Positions 8,511-16,991 of a stretch of DNA of 64,000 nucleotides are shown in pieces. The stretch comes from Marinilabiliales bacterium (lineage in GTDB: Bacteria > Bacteroidota > Bacteroidia > Bacteroidales > SZUA-534), in NCBI GenBank assembly GCA_003512955.1, contig DOTG01000046.1, positions 1-64,000 on the forward strand, in the 5' to 3' direction. The notes below the pieces were generated by a model. The model worked only from the letters and a program-made list of their open reading frames with translations, ran no database searches and was not told the origin of the DNA. Made by a program: the position numbers and the translations under genes. Numbering within the stretch: the first letter of the stretch is position 1; each line of letters begins with the position of its first letter.

Positions 8511-10259
8511 TTAATATTGCCGATAGGTTGGTTTTATACCCCCTTTTTTATCGGAACCATCCGGGTGGCAATTTAAACAGGCATTGCTTTCGTAAGTATA
8601 ATCGTTTATTTCATCATGATCATTATCGGTTTCTGCTTTTGAGTGGCAACTGGTGGTGCAGGTAAAAACCGCAAAATTGGTTGGCTCCTTATGACAATCG
8701 GAGCATACGTTCCACTCTCCGTCGTGCTTGCCTGAATAAATGGGAAAATATTTTCCATCGTGGTTAAATGTTGAAGGTGTCCAAGCCGTCTGTGAATGGC
8801 ACTCTTCGCAAGTGGTCGGGAATTGAGCCGCCGTATGCGATGGATTGGTTGATAGATTGAAATCCTGCGTATGACAGGTAAAACAGGATCGATCAGAATT
8901 GGTATAAACGCCATTGTGACAGGTAAAACAATCATTGGCAATGTTTCGATGGGCTCCCTGAAGCAAATAATAAGCATCGTGATTTGCAAAGGTTGCCGGT
9001 TTCCAATCTACACTCGTGGTATGACAAGCCGCACAATCGGTTGATATACCCAGCGACGTATGATTTGGATTGGTTGTTTGGTTATAATTTGGTGTATGGC
9101 AACCAGAGCAAGTGTTAGGTGTTCCGCTGTATCCGTTGGTGTGGCAATCGGAACAATCGGTGGTGGTATGTGCCCCGGTTAATGGGAAAGCCGATTTGCT
9201 GTGATTGAAACTACCCTCTTCGGAGCCTGTGGGGTGGCAACTATAGCAAGCATCGCTGCTGTAAATATACCCTCCTATTCCTCCATGTTCTTCATCCATG
9301 TCTCCCCTTTCGTGTTCATGACAGTTGATGCAAGAAAACTCCGCATAATTTGAAGGATTGGTATGGCAATCAGCACAACTATTCCATTCCCCACGGTGTT
9401 CCCCTGAATATATTGGGAAATAAGCAGCATCATGGCTCCGGTATTCGGCTGGCTTCCATCCGGGATTTGTGGTATGGCAATCGGTACATTGGGTAGTAAA
9501 ATTAAGGGCTATGTGGCTGGGATTTGTTGTGCTTTCATAATCGGTTTGGTGGCACGAAACACATGCCGAAGGAATTTTTGAATAACTACCTGAAGTATGG
9601 CAAGCCCGACAATCATCAATGGCATGTCCTCCTGTTAAAGGAAAAAAGTTATGGTTAATTCCGGCCCCACTCCACGTAAACACATTCATATTGTGGCAAT
9701 CGGTACATTGGGTAGAATAGTTACTTGCCACATGATTGGGCTGGGTGGCAGCCAGGTAATCGTCCTTGTGACAGTCGTAGCAGGCAATTCCCAAAGGATC
9801 AAACCTCAACACCGAAGTCAGGGGAACCGTCGAAAGCATATTTTTATGGCAATCGCGGCAATCGGCACTGGCATGTGGCCCTATCAAAGGAAAACGGCTT
9901 TGTTGGTGCAGTTGGGTAATATTTGCCACAATCCAGGAGTTTGGGGTATGGCAACGGGCACATTCTGTACCTACCGTTTGTTCGTGAACATCGGTATGAC
10001 AATCGGCACATTGTGAGGGTGCTTTGTTAAATTCCAGCGTTTTGTGGCATTCCTTGCATGATACCTGCTGATGTTGACCCACCAAGGGGAAATTTGTGGA
10101 ACGATGGCTAAATAACATCGTTTCTGAATTAACGTTCCATCCATCCGTTTTATGACAGTCGGTACAACTGATATCAAAAGCAGCCCCATGGGGCGATGTT
10201 TGGCCAAACAGACTTACTGAAAGTATTATTGACCCGATGATAGATGACAGTTTTCGCAT
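8511..10259 (-). CDS. Periplasmic or surface multihaem cytochrome c, 22 haem-binding motifs
   Basis: This 582-residue protein has a signal peptide (MRKLSSIIGSIILSVSLFGQ) and, by direct count, 21 CXXCH motifs plus one CX3CH variant (CTTSCH near residue 545). His residues in recurrent FPLxGxH and NPSH/NPNH segments are the likely distal axial ligands. The motifs form internal repeats: two long halves each end in a FPIYSGxHxGEWN block followed by a CHPxGS motif. The chain lacks a lipobox. It follows the 20-haem gene with a 34-bp overlap, which suggests translational coupling, and precedes the barrel gene. A role as an electron wire across the periplasm or outer membrane is strongly suggested, with donor and acceptor unknown. 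Confidence 0.92.
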   Translation of the reverse strand: MRKLSSIIGSIILSVSLFGQTSPHGAAFDISCTDCHKTDGWNVNSETMLFSHRSTNFPLVGQHQQVSCKECHKTLEFNKAPSQCADCHTDVHEQTVGTECARCHTPNSWIVANITQLHQQSRFPLIGPHASADCRDCHKNMLSTVPLTSVLRFDPLGIACYDCHKDDYLAATQPNHVASNYSTQCTDCHNMNVFTWSGAGINHNFFPLTGGHAIDDCRACHTSGSYSKIPSACVSCHQTDYESTTNPSHIALNFTTQCTDCHTTNPGWKPAEYRSHDAAYFPIYSGEHRGEWNSCADCHTNPSNYAEFSCINCHEHERGDMDEEHGGIGGYIYSSDACYSCHPTGSEEGSFNHSKSAFPLTGAHTTTDCSDCHTNGYSGTPNTCSGCHTPNYNQTTNPNHTSLGISTDCAACHTTSVDWKPATFANHDAYYLLQGAHRNIANDCFTCHNGVYTNSDRSCFTCHTQDFNLSTNPSHTAAQFPTTCEECHSQTAWTPSTFNHDGKYFPIYSGKHDGEWNVCSDCHKEPTNFAVFTCTTSCHSKAETDNDHDEINDYTYESNACLNCHPDGSDKKGGIKPTYRQY

Positions 10260-11848
10260 TTGAATTCTTTTATTTTGTATAAAACAAATGTTGCCCCCTC
10301 TTGGGTGGTCTCTTTATGGCATTTATAACAAGCTACCTGAAGATGCTTTCCATCAAGTATAAATTGCGTTGTATTGTGGTCGAACTTTGTGGCCGGTTTG
10401 AACGATTCCTGATTGTGGCACCTGGTGCATTCGGTAACTCCATCTCTTTCAAATTGTTTCCAATGAATGTCCTTGTGGCAGTTCGTACAATCCATCGATA
10501 ATCCGGCAAATTTTTGGTTGGCATGGCCTTGTTTTTCTTTATTGAAATGGCATTCGCGGCAATCCTGTCTGGAATGTGCCCCTTGAAGCCCGAACCGGGT
10601 TTTGGTATGATCAAAACGGACGGTTCTCCAATGGGTGGTACTATGGCAGGCTTCACAATTCTTTTCAGGATAATATTTCGCATCAATAAAATCCTTATGG
10701 ATATTGTCATGACAATCAATGCAGTTCGTACCAATGGCTTTAAATTCCCATTTCTCGGTCTTTTTATGACACTCGAAACAAGGGGTTGCTATATGGGCTC
10801 CTTTCAGTGGAAATATCCCTTGATTGTGCTGTTCCAAGGTATAGGAGAATTCGTTAAATCCTTTAACCGTATGGCACCCGGAGCAGTCAGGCGATTTCCC
10901 GTTTTTAACAAACTGTTGGCGGTGATAGTCGGTATGGCAATCGGTACATTGGCTGTGTGGCAAAGGGGTGGTGAGTTTTTGTTTATGGCACGATTTGCAG
11001 GTCACCTGTTGATGTTTCCCCTCAAGCTTAAAATCGGTTTTATTGTGGTCGAAGCCGGATGAGCTTCCGGCTACTTTAAATGATTCATTCGTATGGCAAT
11101 CGGTACATTTCTGCCCAAATTTATTGTTATGTACATCTTTGTGGCAATTGGTACAATGAGTGGCAACAACTCCGGCAAATTGCTGGAACTTTTGGCCATT
11201 CCTGGTTGATGTTTTATGGCAGCCAGTACAGGCAACCACTTGATGTTTTCCTAATAAAGGGTATTTGGTCTTTTGGTGATCAAATTTTGTGGCGGGTTTA
11301 AAACTTTCGGCATTGTGACAATTCTCGCAATCCGTCGGAAGTGTTTGCTGATGGTAGTCGGCATGGCAAGCCAAACATTCGGTTTTCAATCCCAAATAGG
11401 TGAAGCTTTTAGCTTTTATCTTCTCATCTGAAATATGGGCTGGTTTGTGGCAATCGGTACAATTCTTCTTACTATGGGCGCCAACCAAGGGGTAACCTGT
11501 TAACTGGTGATTAAACGTTGGGGTTTCGAACCGCACAATCTGAAAATTCAGTCCATTGTGTTCGCTATGACAAGTAATACATTCTTTCCCCGAAACTTCC
11601 GGTGAAGCGTGAAACCCTTTTTTTACCGTAATCCGGGCATTCAATTCGGTATGACAGGCCAAACATTTTTCATTGGAAACCTTCTCCCCCAAAACATGGC
11701 ATTGGGTACAATTCGACATCCCCTCAAGATGAGCATGTACTTTTGTTAATGCCCCGGGCGAAATCTGTGCCATAGCAACTATGTTCACAAAGAGGCTTAA
11801 CAAAGCCGATACTATGGCTGTTTTCAGGTTCAATACCGTCATCTTCAT
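10226..11848 (-). CDS. Multihaem cytochrome c, 20 haem-binding motifs
   Basis: This 540-residue exported protein (hydrophobic signal ending near VAMAQ, residue 28) carries 20 CXXCH motifs by direct count. It contains repeated modules of the type CxxCHNxESFKPATKFDH followed by a GKHQxVxCxxCHK segment, seen near residues 175-215 and 465-515. The regular spacing of His-containing KYPLLGKH-like stretches supports bis-His ligation as in cytochrome c3/c7-type nanowire proteins. It lies just downstream of the Fe-S/FAD oxidoreductase gene and overlaps the next cytochrome gene by 34 bp. It probably receives electrons from the inner-membrane module and passes them outward. Confidence 0.92.
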   Translation of the reverse strand: MKMTVLNLKTAIVSALLSLFVNIVAMAQISPGALTKVHAHLEGMSNCTQCHVLGEKVSNEKCLACHTELNARITVKKGFHASPEVSGKECITCHSEHNGLNFQIVRFETPTFNHQLTGYPLVGAHSKKNCTDCHKPAHISDEKIKAKSFTYLGLKTECLACHADYHQQTLPTDCENCHNAESFKPATKFDHQKTKYPLLGKHQVVACTGCHKTSTRNGQKFQQFAGVVATHCTNCHKDVHNNKFGQKCTDCHTNESFKVAGSSSGFDHNKTDFKLEGKHQQVTCKSCHKQKLTTPLPHSQCTDCHTDYHRQQFVKNGKSPDCSGCHTVKGFNEFSYTLEQHNQGIFPLKGAHIATPCFECHKKTEKWEFKAIGTNCIDCHDNIHKDFIDAKYYPEKNCEACHSTTHWRTVRFDHTKTRFGLQGAHSRQDCRECHFNKEKQGHANQKFAGLSMDCTNCHKDIHWKQFERDGVTECTRCHNQESFKPATKFDHNTTQFILDGKHLQVACYKCHKETTQEGATFVLYKIKEFKCENCHLSSGQ

Positions 11849-11858
11849 TCTTGTACAG

Positions 11859-13193
11859 TTAATTGTTGTGTTTTAGAAAAACATCCCCAAACTTTTTGGT
11901 AATATGGATACCTGCCTTTTGTAAGAACTCGGTGGGTAATTCACCACCCGCAAAAATATACACCAAATCATTTTTTAAGGTCTTTTCGTCCCCTTCGGGA
12001 GAGGATAGTATTACAGCATCTTTATGAATGGAAACCGGATTTGTTTTGAAAAGTACATTTATGGTTCCAGCAGCCACCGCTTCGTTTATTTTTTCGCTGT
12101 TTTTGGGTTTCAGCCGGTTGAATTGTTCGTTCCTGTACGAAAGCGAAACACGGTTGCCTCCGGCCAACAGCAGAGCCGACTCAATGGCGGAATCGCCGCC
12201 GCCTACAATCAAAATATCTTTGCCTTGAATATCTTCGGGTTCCAAAAGCCGGTATGCAACCTTTTCCTGTATCTCGCCCGGAATTCCTAACTTCCGGGGT
12301 GTACCTCTACGTCCTATTGCCAGCAACACATTTTTAGCCGTAAGTGTATCACCGGTTAAAGTAGCAATGGTAAAATGTCCATCACTAGGAGTTATAGATT
12401 CCACTTTGGTGTTTTCGCGAATAGAAATCTGATTTTTCTGCAACACATCTTTCCACAAGCCGAGCAATTCCGATTTGCTGGTTTCAAATAATTTTACCTT
12501 TCCATACAGGGGAATTTCCATGGGCGAGGTCATCACAATTTTTTGCCGGGGAAAAGTATAAACGGTTCCACCCAAAGTATCTTGATCTACAGTTAAGAAG
12601 TTGAGATGGTGTTTTTTAGCTGTTAACGAAGCAGAAATCCCCGCAGGTCCGGCACCAATTATAACCAGATCGTAGGTGGCCGAATGGTTCTTTTTCAATG
12701 TTTTTGCAAGATTTTCTACCGCCTGCTTGCCTTGTTCAACCGCGTTTTTTATCAAACCCATCCCTCCCAGTTCGCCCGCAATGAAAATCCCATCGACATT
12801 GGTTTCAAAATTCTGATTGATATGGGGTAGGTCCACACCCCTTTTCTCGGTGCCGATACATAAAGTGATGGCCTGTGTGGGGCAGGCATGAAAACAGGCT
12901 CCATGGCCGATACAAACCGAAGCATTGATGGTAGTAGCTTTCCCGTTGCGGATTCCAAGAATATCTTTTTCAGGGCATGCCGCTACACAGGCTCCGGTGG
13001 CAATACAACTATTTACATCAATTACCGGATGGAGCGATACGGGTTCGTACATCCCTTCTAGTTTTGCCTTAGCTATTTTTTTTTCTACCGCCAGTGAATT
13101 TCTTTTCTGCTTTCTTAAATAAAGGAAAACAATCAAAAAGCAGAAGAGAATGACAGCCGAATAAATAATCGTTTTTTCAATTAGTTGTTCCAT
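11859..13193 (-). CDS. Membrane-anchored Fe-S / FAD-NAD(P) oxidoreductase
   Basis: This 444-residue protein starts at the ATG at 13193, which directly follows the upstream stop; an in-frame ATG 15 bp earlier would overlap that gene. One N-terminal membrane helix (about 8-26) is followed by a ferredoxin-like segment and a thioredoxin-reductase-like two-dinucleotide fold with GAGPAG (about 180-185) and GGGDSAIES (about 310). The ferredoxin segment has two sets of three Cys, C63/C69/C73 and C94/C100/C104, each with the usual second Cys replaced (by Thr or His). No redox CXXC of thioredoxin reductase is present. It most likely moves electrons between NAD(P)H, FAD and clusters, feeding or draining the neighbouring b-type and c-type cytochromes. 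Confidence 0.85.
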   Translation of the reverse strand: MEQLIEKTIIYSAVILFCFLIVFLYLRKQKRNSLAVEKKIAKAKLEGMYEPVSLHPVIDVNSCIATGACVAACPEKDILGIRNGKATTINASVCIGHGACFHACPTQAITLCIGTEKRGVDLPHINQNFETNVDGIFIAGELGGMGLIKNAVEQGKQAVENLAKTLKKNHSATYDLVIIGAGPAGISASLTAKKHHLNFLTVDQDTLGGTVYTFPRQKIVMTSPMEIPLYGKVKLFETSKSELLGLWKDVLQKNQISIRENTKVESITPSDGHFTIATLTGDTLTAKNVLLAIGRRGTPRKLGIPGEIQEKVAYRLLEPEDIQGKDILIVGGGDSAIESALLLAGGNRVSLSYRNEQFNRLKPKNSEKINEAVAAGTINVLFKTNPVSIHKDAVILSSPEGDEKTLKNDLVYIFAGGELPTEFLQKAGIHITKKFGDVFLKHNN

Positions 13194-13195
13194 AA

Positions 13196-14065
13196 TTAAA
13201 ATATCCATTTATAACCAAAAGCAAGGGTTACGCCCACATGAATAACCATGATAACTAACATAACTATAGCAAAAGGAAGATGGGCCACATGCCAGTATTT
13301 AAAGAGGTTTTGCATAGTTACCAACCTATCAATCCTCCGGTTTAGCGAAATATCGTTCTTTACCATGGTAAGCACTTGCCGGTATTGTTTTTTTGGGAGG
13401 TTGTTGTTTTTTAATACCTCTTTTACCCGGGCAATAGTTCTCCGATCTTCCTTGTATTTGCGGAGGGTACGTTTTATCCAATTGCTATCATAAATTTCTA
13501 CTCTTTTTTTAGTGGCATCTATAATTATCTGGTAACTCTGTTCATCCATTTGAAATGATGCATGCAAAACGGCCCCCAGGTCCGATTTCAAATCGCGTAC
13601 TTCACTCAGGCTAAGCTCCCGCCCTTCAATAGTCCGGGGTATCTGGATATAAATAAAACGCCCGATGATCCCGCTAAGGAAAACAGCTACCATGCTCCAG
13701 AAACTGATGGCTACCAAACCTCCAAATTTAAAAGCCGTATGAAAAAGCACCAAAATAGGGCCCAGCGTGCAAAGAAAAATATGGAATTCGAGCCAATGTT
13801 TAAGGATGCCCCATCTTGAGAATATCCGGTATCTTTTCCGGATCATATACAACGAAACCCCCAACAACATGGCAAAGGAACCGATGATTCCCAATCCATG
13901 TCCCATGCCTCCGCTAGGTTTAAGAACGGAATGTTCCGGATGAAAAACCCGTTCTTCTAAGGAAATTTTATAATAGGAAATGCCTTTATTTATAAGAAAA
14001 ACCAATGTCAGCAAAACTATTAATGATAAAACTAAAAGATAGATACGATGGGCTGTTTGTGACAT
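13196..14065 (-). CDS. Cytochrome b-like integral membrane protein
   Basis: This 289-residue protein has about five membrane helices (residues about 8-25, 57-75, 90-112, 118-140 and 260-280) and a charged cytoplasmic or periplasmic insert at 145-255. His residues sit within or at the ends of helices: H56, H90, H95, H109, H259, H262 and H276, a pattern expected for two b haems. It is the first gene of the five-gene operon and is 2 bp from the oxidoreductase gene. Quinone/quinol exchange with the multihaem cytochromes is the likely role (inference). I cannot assign it to a named family from sequence alone. Confidence 0.7.
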   Translation of the reverse strand: MSQTAHRIYLLVLSLIVLLTLVFLINKGISYYKISLEERVFHPEHSVLKPSGGMGHGLGIIGSFAMLLGVSLYMIRKRYRIFSRWGILKHWLEFHIFLCTLGPILVLFHTAFKFGGLVAISFWSMVAVFLSGIIGRFIYIQIPRTIEGRELSLSEVRDLKSDLGAVLHASFQMDEQSYQIIIDATKKRVEIYDSNWIKRTLRKYKEDRRTIARVKEVLKNNNLPKKQYRQVLTMVKNDISLNRRIDRLVTMQNLFKYWHVAHLPFAIVMLVIMVIHVGVTLAFGYKWIF

Positions 14066-14472
14066 AATTATTTGCTTTTCAGTTCGTCGGGTTGAACGGG
14101 TAATTCAATCAAATCACTATTTTTTACAAAAATGGTCGAAAAATTGCATTTATGAACAATTATTTTTCACTACAATAATATAAACAATCATCCAGAAATA
14201 GTACGGTTAAACCTTATTTATATTGCCTTTTACCCCTGATTAGTCAAAAATCTAAACCAATTTCGATTTAAAAGTTATAGATTTTAAAACAAAAGTAATA
14301 CCTAGTGTCATGCCAAATATAAAAAGACGGGTAATATTCACCCGGTGACTTTTCAATTTTAGCATTATGCTTAATATTCACACCCAAAGTCACCGGGTGA
14401 ATTGATGCAAAATATATCTTTTAAGCATAGCCGCACTGCCTTTTATTGATTCGAGGGTTTTTATAAAAGCGG
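14066..14472. other. Intergenic region with operon promoter and inverted repeat
   Basis: No gene is seen. The region should contain the promoter of the cytochrome operon on the minus strand; a CAAATATA (14314-14321) fits the -7 box TATATTTG on that strand but no convincing -33 box is found. The most striking part is the long inverted repeat at 14337-14401, listed separately. Confidence 0.5.
14337..14401. repeat. 16-bp perfect inverted repeat, arms themselves palindromic
   Basis: TTCACCCGGTGACTTT at 14337-14352 is the exact reverse complement of 14386-14401, with a 33-base spacer. Within each arm TCACCCGGTGA is palindromic about its central base. The spacer contains a further small palindrome, AGCATTATGCT. 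A related element with the same design lies at 30865-30935. It could be a bidirectional terminator, a REP-like element or a regulator site. Confidence 0.75.
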
Positions 14473-15225
14473 CTACCTCCGTATCCTCACATAATTGTGT
14501 TTGATGTGCGATTTCTCCACATCCCGTTCGTCGATTTCAAAATGGTCGCTTAATGATTTAATGAGTGGGGTCAGCTTTGAGAACCCGTAATTTCTTGGAT
14601 CAAAATCAGGTTTCTTTTTAATAATAAATGCACCTACCTCGGCCAAAAAAGCCCAACCGTCATCATCGGCCAAATCCTCAACCGAGTTTTTCAGCAATTG
14701 GATAAACGCGTGGTCAATGGAATCAACTTTGGTAACCTCCGATGAAGCAGGAGCTGCTACGGTTGCAGGCTTCACCGTTTCTTTGGCTCCAATAATCTCG
14801 ATATAAATAAACTTGTCGCAGGCTACAATAAACGGATTGGGAGTTTTTTTCTCACCAATACCAATAACCAACATGCCCGATTCACGCAAACGGATGGCCA
14901 GGCGCGTAAAATCGCTATCGCTGGAAACCAGGCAAAACCCATCTACCTTCTGGCTGTGCAGAATATCCATGGCATCAATAATCATGGCCGAATCGGTGGC
15001 ATTTTTCCCGGTTGTGTAACTGTATTGTTGAATAGGTGTGATGGCATGTTCCAGCAATGCAGGCTTCCAACCAGAAACCGTGGGTTTGGTCCAATCGCCA
15101 TAAATACGTTTGATGGAGGGCAAGCCAAGTTTGGCAATCTCATCGAGCATCCCTTTAATGTTGGAATAGGGGATGTTATCGGCGTCAATCAGTACGGCTA
15201 GTTTCAAATCACTTTTTTCGCTCAT
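14473..15225 (-). CDS. NYN-domain protein with C-terminal OST-HTH/LOTUS-like domain
   Basis: This 250-residue soluble protein starts at the ATG at 15225, giving MSEKSDLKLAVLIDADNIP; an upstream in-frame ATG is less likely. The NYN (PIN-like) nuclease fold is recognisable by LIDADNIP near residue 12, DSAMIIDAMD and VSSDSDFTRLAIRLRE, supplying the acidic residues of the metal site. Residues about 175-250 (HAFIQLLKN... FDPRNYGFSKLTPLIKS) match the OST-HTH/LOTUS winged-helix RNA-binding domain often fused to NYN. The protein is therefore probably an endoribonuclease of unknown target. It is separated from its neighbours by intergenic regions and looks monocistronic. Confidence 0.9.
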   Translation of the reverse strand: MSEKSDLKLAVLIDADNIPYSNIKGMLDEIAKLGLPSIKRIYGDWTKPTVSGWKPALLEHAITPIQQYSYTTGKNATDSAMIIDAMDILHSQKVDGFCLVSSDSDFTRLAIRLRESGMLVIGIGEKKTPNPFIVACDKFIYIEIIGAKETVKPATVAAPASSEVTKVDSIDHAFIQLLKNSVEDLADDDGWAFLAEVGAFIIKKKPDFDPRNYGFSKLTPLIKSLSDHFEIDERDVEKSHIKHNYVRIRR

Positions 15226-15488
15226 AATGGGTTTCTGTTTTTTTTGAAAGGCTGTTATACATGCCATCCATCGGGAACATTCGTTCCTTCAAATTTAGAA
15301 AACTTTAACGGACGATAAAAATCAATCTTTGGTTATAAAAATGATTATTCTTGGTTTTAGTGGCAAAAATCGCTTAACAGGCCAACTCAAAATCCAAGAA
15401 CAAACTTACCAAATCGGCTTTGTTGTAAGTACAGTTGCAACAACTTCCCGTTATCGGGCAAAACAGTTTTTTTGTTTTTATCGGCTGT

Positions 15489-16724
15489 TTATTTTTTATT
15501 GATGCAGAAACTGTATCCTACGTTCCATATTGTGGAGGTAGTGGACAGGTAATCCAGCAGATGGTTGAAGTTGACATAAGGTTTCCTGTATTCAAACAAA
15601 GTGGTAACATAAACCGATGAATTTTCATCAATGTTATATTTGAGCCCAACCCCGGCATTGACAGCAATGTTGAATTTCCTGAAATCAGTATCTATCAGTC
15701 CCCCATCAACCTGAACAACTTCGCCATTGAGGGTAAAGGTGTTTATGTATCTGGCCTCGTGTTCCCGGTTCATTAAAAATACCGACGTAAAGCCCAATGA
15801 AATCACAGGCTGTATTTTCTTTGTAGGAAATGAATATTCCACGGATATGGGGATCCGGAGTGTTTGATAATCCAATTCGATCCGGCTCAACCATTCTGTT
15901 TCAACATATAATAAACTGGTGAACTCTTTACGGAAATGGTTTTTCGAGAAATTCACCCCAAAAAGGACGTTCCAGGAATCTTTGATTTTGTAAGGACGAA
16001 AACGGAGGTTAAGCCCAATGGCAGGTTGGTCGTCCTTACTCCTTTCCTTTGAGGTTTCTAATCCCAAACTTGAATGGATGTACCCGATGGTAGGCTCCAG
16101 ATTTATTTTTAAGTAGGTCGATTTTGTATAATCAATACAAACTTCGTTGCCGCAGACCATCGCGTGATAATCTTTGGTAAGGTTAATCAGTGCTTTGTAT
16201 TCAAACGGCGTACGGTTGATTTTGGTTGCTATTTCAGGGGCATCGTTAAAGATAAAAGTCAGCATCCCTTTGTATTGGTTTGAGTTTTGGCGGTAACGCA
16301 CATCATCACGGATCAATTCCCGTTCTTCGTTAGTCAATGGGTACAATGCCCCTTCTTTTTCAACAAAATAGTATTCGTTTTGTAGGTCTTTGTAGTAATA
16401 CAAATCAATCACGCCATCCACCAGAAACTCCATAAATAGGGTTTGGGTTTTATGGTCAAGTTCAACGGTTTTGGTTACATACATTTTGGTGTTCTCAACT
16501 CGGTACGAAAGTATTTGCCCGGGAAGGTAAAATGAGGATTCACCGATCAACACGGGCCGAAACTCACACTCCTTGCCGTTTAAATAATTGGAACGCAGAT
16601 TAATGTATCCATGCACGGTATCGCCCGTAGTTTTTAAAATATACCCGGGTTTAAAATCGTTTTGGCCAAGCAGAGCCGTTGAAAGAATGAAACTCAAAAG
16701 TCCTAAAAGAATATACTGCTTCAT
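15489..16724 (-). CDS. Exported hypothetical protein with C-terminal outer-membrane barrel
   Basis: This 411-residue protein has a signal peptide (MKQYILLGLLSFILSTALLGQ). The N-terminal half (about 25-190) is a soluble domain beginning FKPGYILKTTGDTVHGYI, of a type common in Bacteroidota surface proteins. The second half consists of alternating strands (IGLNLRFRPYKI, VSLGFTSVFLMN and others) like small PorT/OmpW-type eight-stranded barrels and ends with WNVGYSFCINKK. No function is known. It is convergent with nothing obvious and is upstream of tRNA-Lys on the opposite strand. Confidence 0.75.
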   Translation of the reverse strand: MKQYILLGLLSFILSTALLGQNDFKPGYILKTTGDTVHGYINLRSNYLNGKECEFRPVLIGESSFYLPGQILSYRVENTKMYVTKTVELDHKTQTLFMEFLVDGVIDLYYYKDLQNEYYFVEKEGALYPLTNEERELIRDDVRYRQNSNQYKGMLTFIFNDAPEIATKINRTPFEYKALINLTKDYHAMVCGNEVCIDYTKSTYLKINLEPTIGYIHSSLGLETSKERSKDDQPAIGLNLRFRPYKIKDSWNVLFGVNFSKNHFRKEFTSLLYVETEWLSRIELDYQTLRIPISVEYSFPTKKIQPVISLGFTSVFLMNREHEARYINTFTLNGEVVQVDGGLIDTDFRKFNIAVNAGVGLKYNIDENSSVYVTTLFEYRKPYVNFNHLLDYLSTTSTIWNVGYSFCINKK

Positions 16725-16838
16725 GATTGAATGAACTGAGAACGGTTATTGGTTTATTAGGCGAATATACAAGAAATTTAATTAACACATATGCCTGGTC
16801 CTGTTTCCAATTTGGAAAAGAATAAAACCGTACAGGTC

Positions 16839-16868
16839 TTTGCAGGTTTGAAGAAATATTTATCTTTG
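16839..16868 (+). promoter_or_regulatory. Bacteroidota-type promoter of tRNA-Lys
   Basis: TTTG at 16839-16842 and TATCTTTG at 16861-16868 match the -33 (TTTG) and -7 (TAnnTTTG) elements with 18 bases between them. The tRNA begins 7 bases after the -7 box. Confidence 0.75.
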
Positions 16869-16874
16869 CCGCAC

Positions 16875-16947
16875 GGATCCGTAGCTCAGTTGGTAGAGCA
16901 GCAGACTCTTAATCTGCGGGCCGAGGGTTCGAGCCCCTCCGGGTTCA
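16875..16947 (+). tRNA. tRNA-Lys (anticodon CTT)
   Basis: A complete cloverleaf is visible: acceptor GGATCCG pairs with CGGGTTC using two G-U pairs, the D arm is GCTCAGTTGGTAGAGC, the anticodon stem GCAGA/TCTGC holds the loop CTCTTAA, and the T arm is GAGGGTTCGAGCCCCTC. The discriminator is A and no CCA is encoded. A 198-base open frame overlapping it is not a gene. Confidence 0.96.
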
Positions 16948-16948
16948 C

Positions 16949-16983
16949 AAAAAACCACCTCGAATATCGGGGCGGTTTTTTTG
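16949..16983 (+). terminator. Rho-independent terminator after tRNA-Lys
   Basis: ACCACCTCG and CGGGGCGGT form a nine-pair stem with one mismatch around AATAT, flanked by an A-run and followed by a T-run. Because of the flanking A-run and T-run it could also stop transcription from the methyltransferase gene on the other strand. Confidence 0.75.
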
Positions 16984-16991
16984 TTTAGTGC

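Noticed and set aside
11859..13193. Thioredoxin reductase
   Set aside because: The dinucleotide-binding folds are similar but the redox-active CXXC is absent and an N-terminal membrane helix and Fe-S motifs are present.
16791..16988. 65-codon open frame across tRNA-Lys
   Set aside because: It is the tRNA gene and its terminator read as protein.
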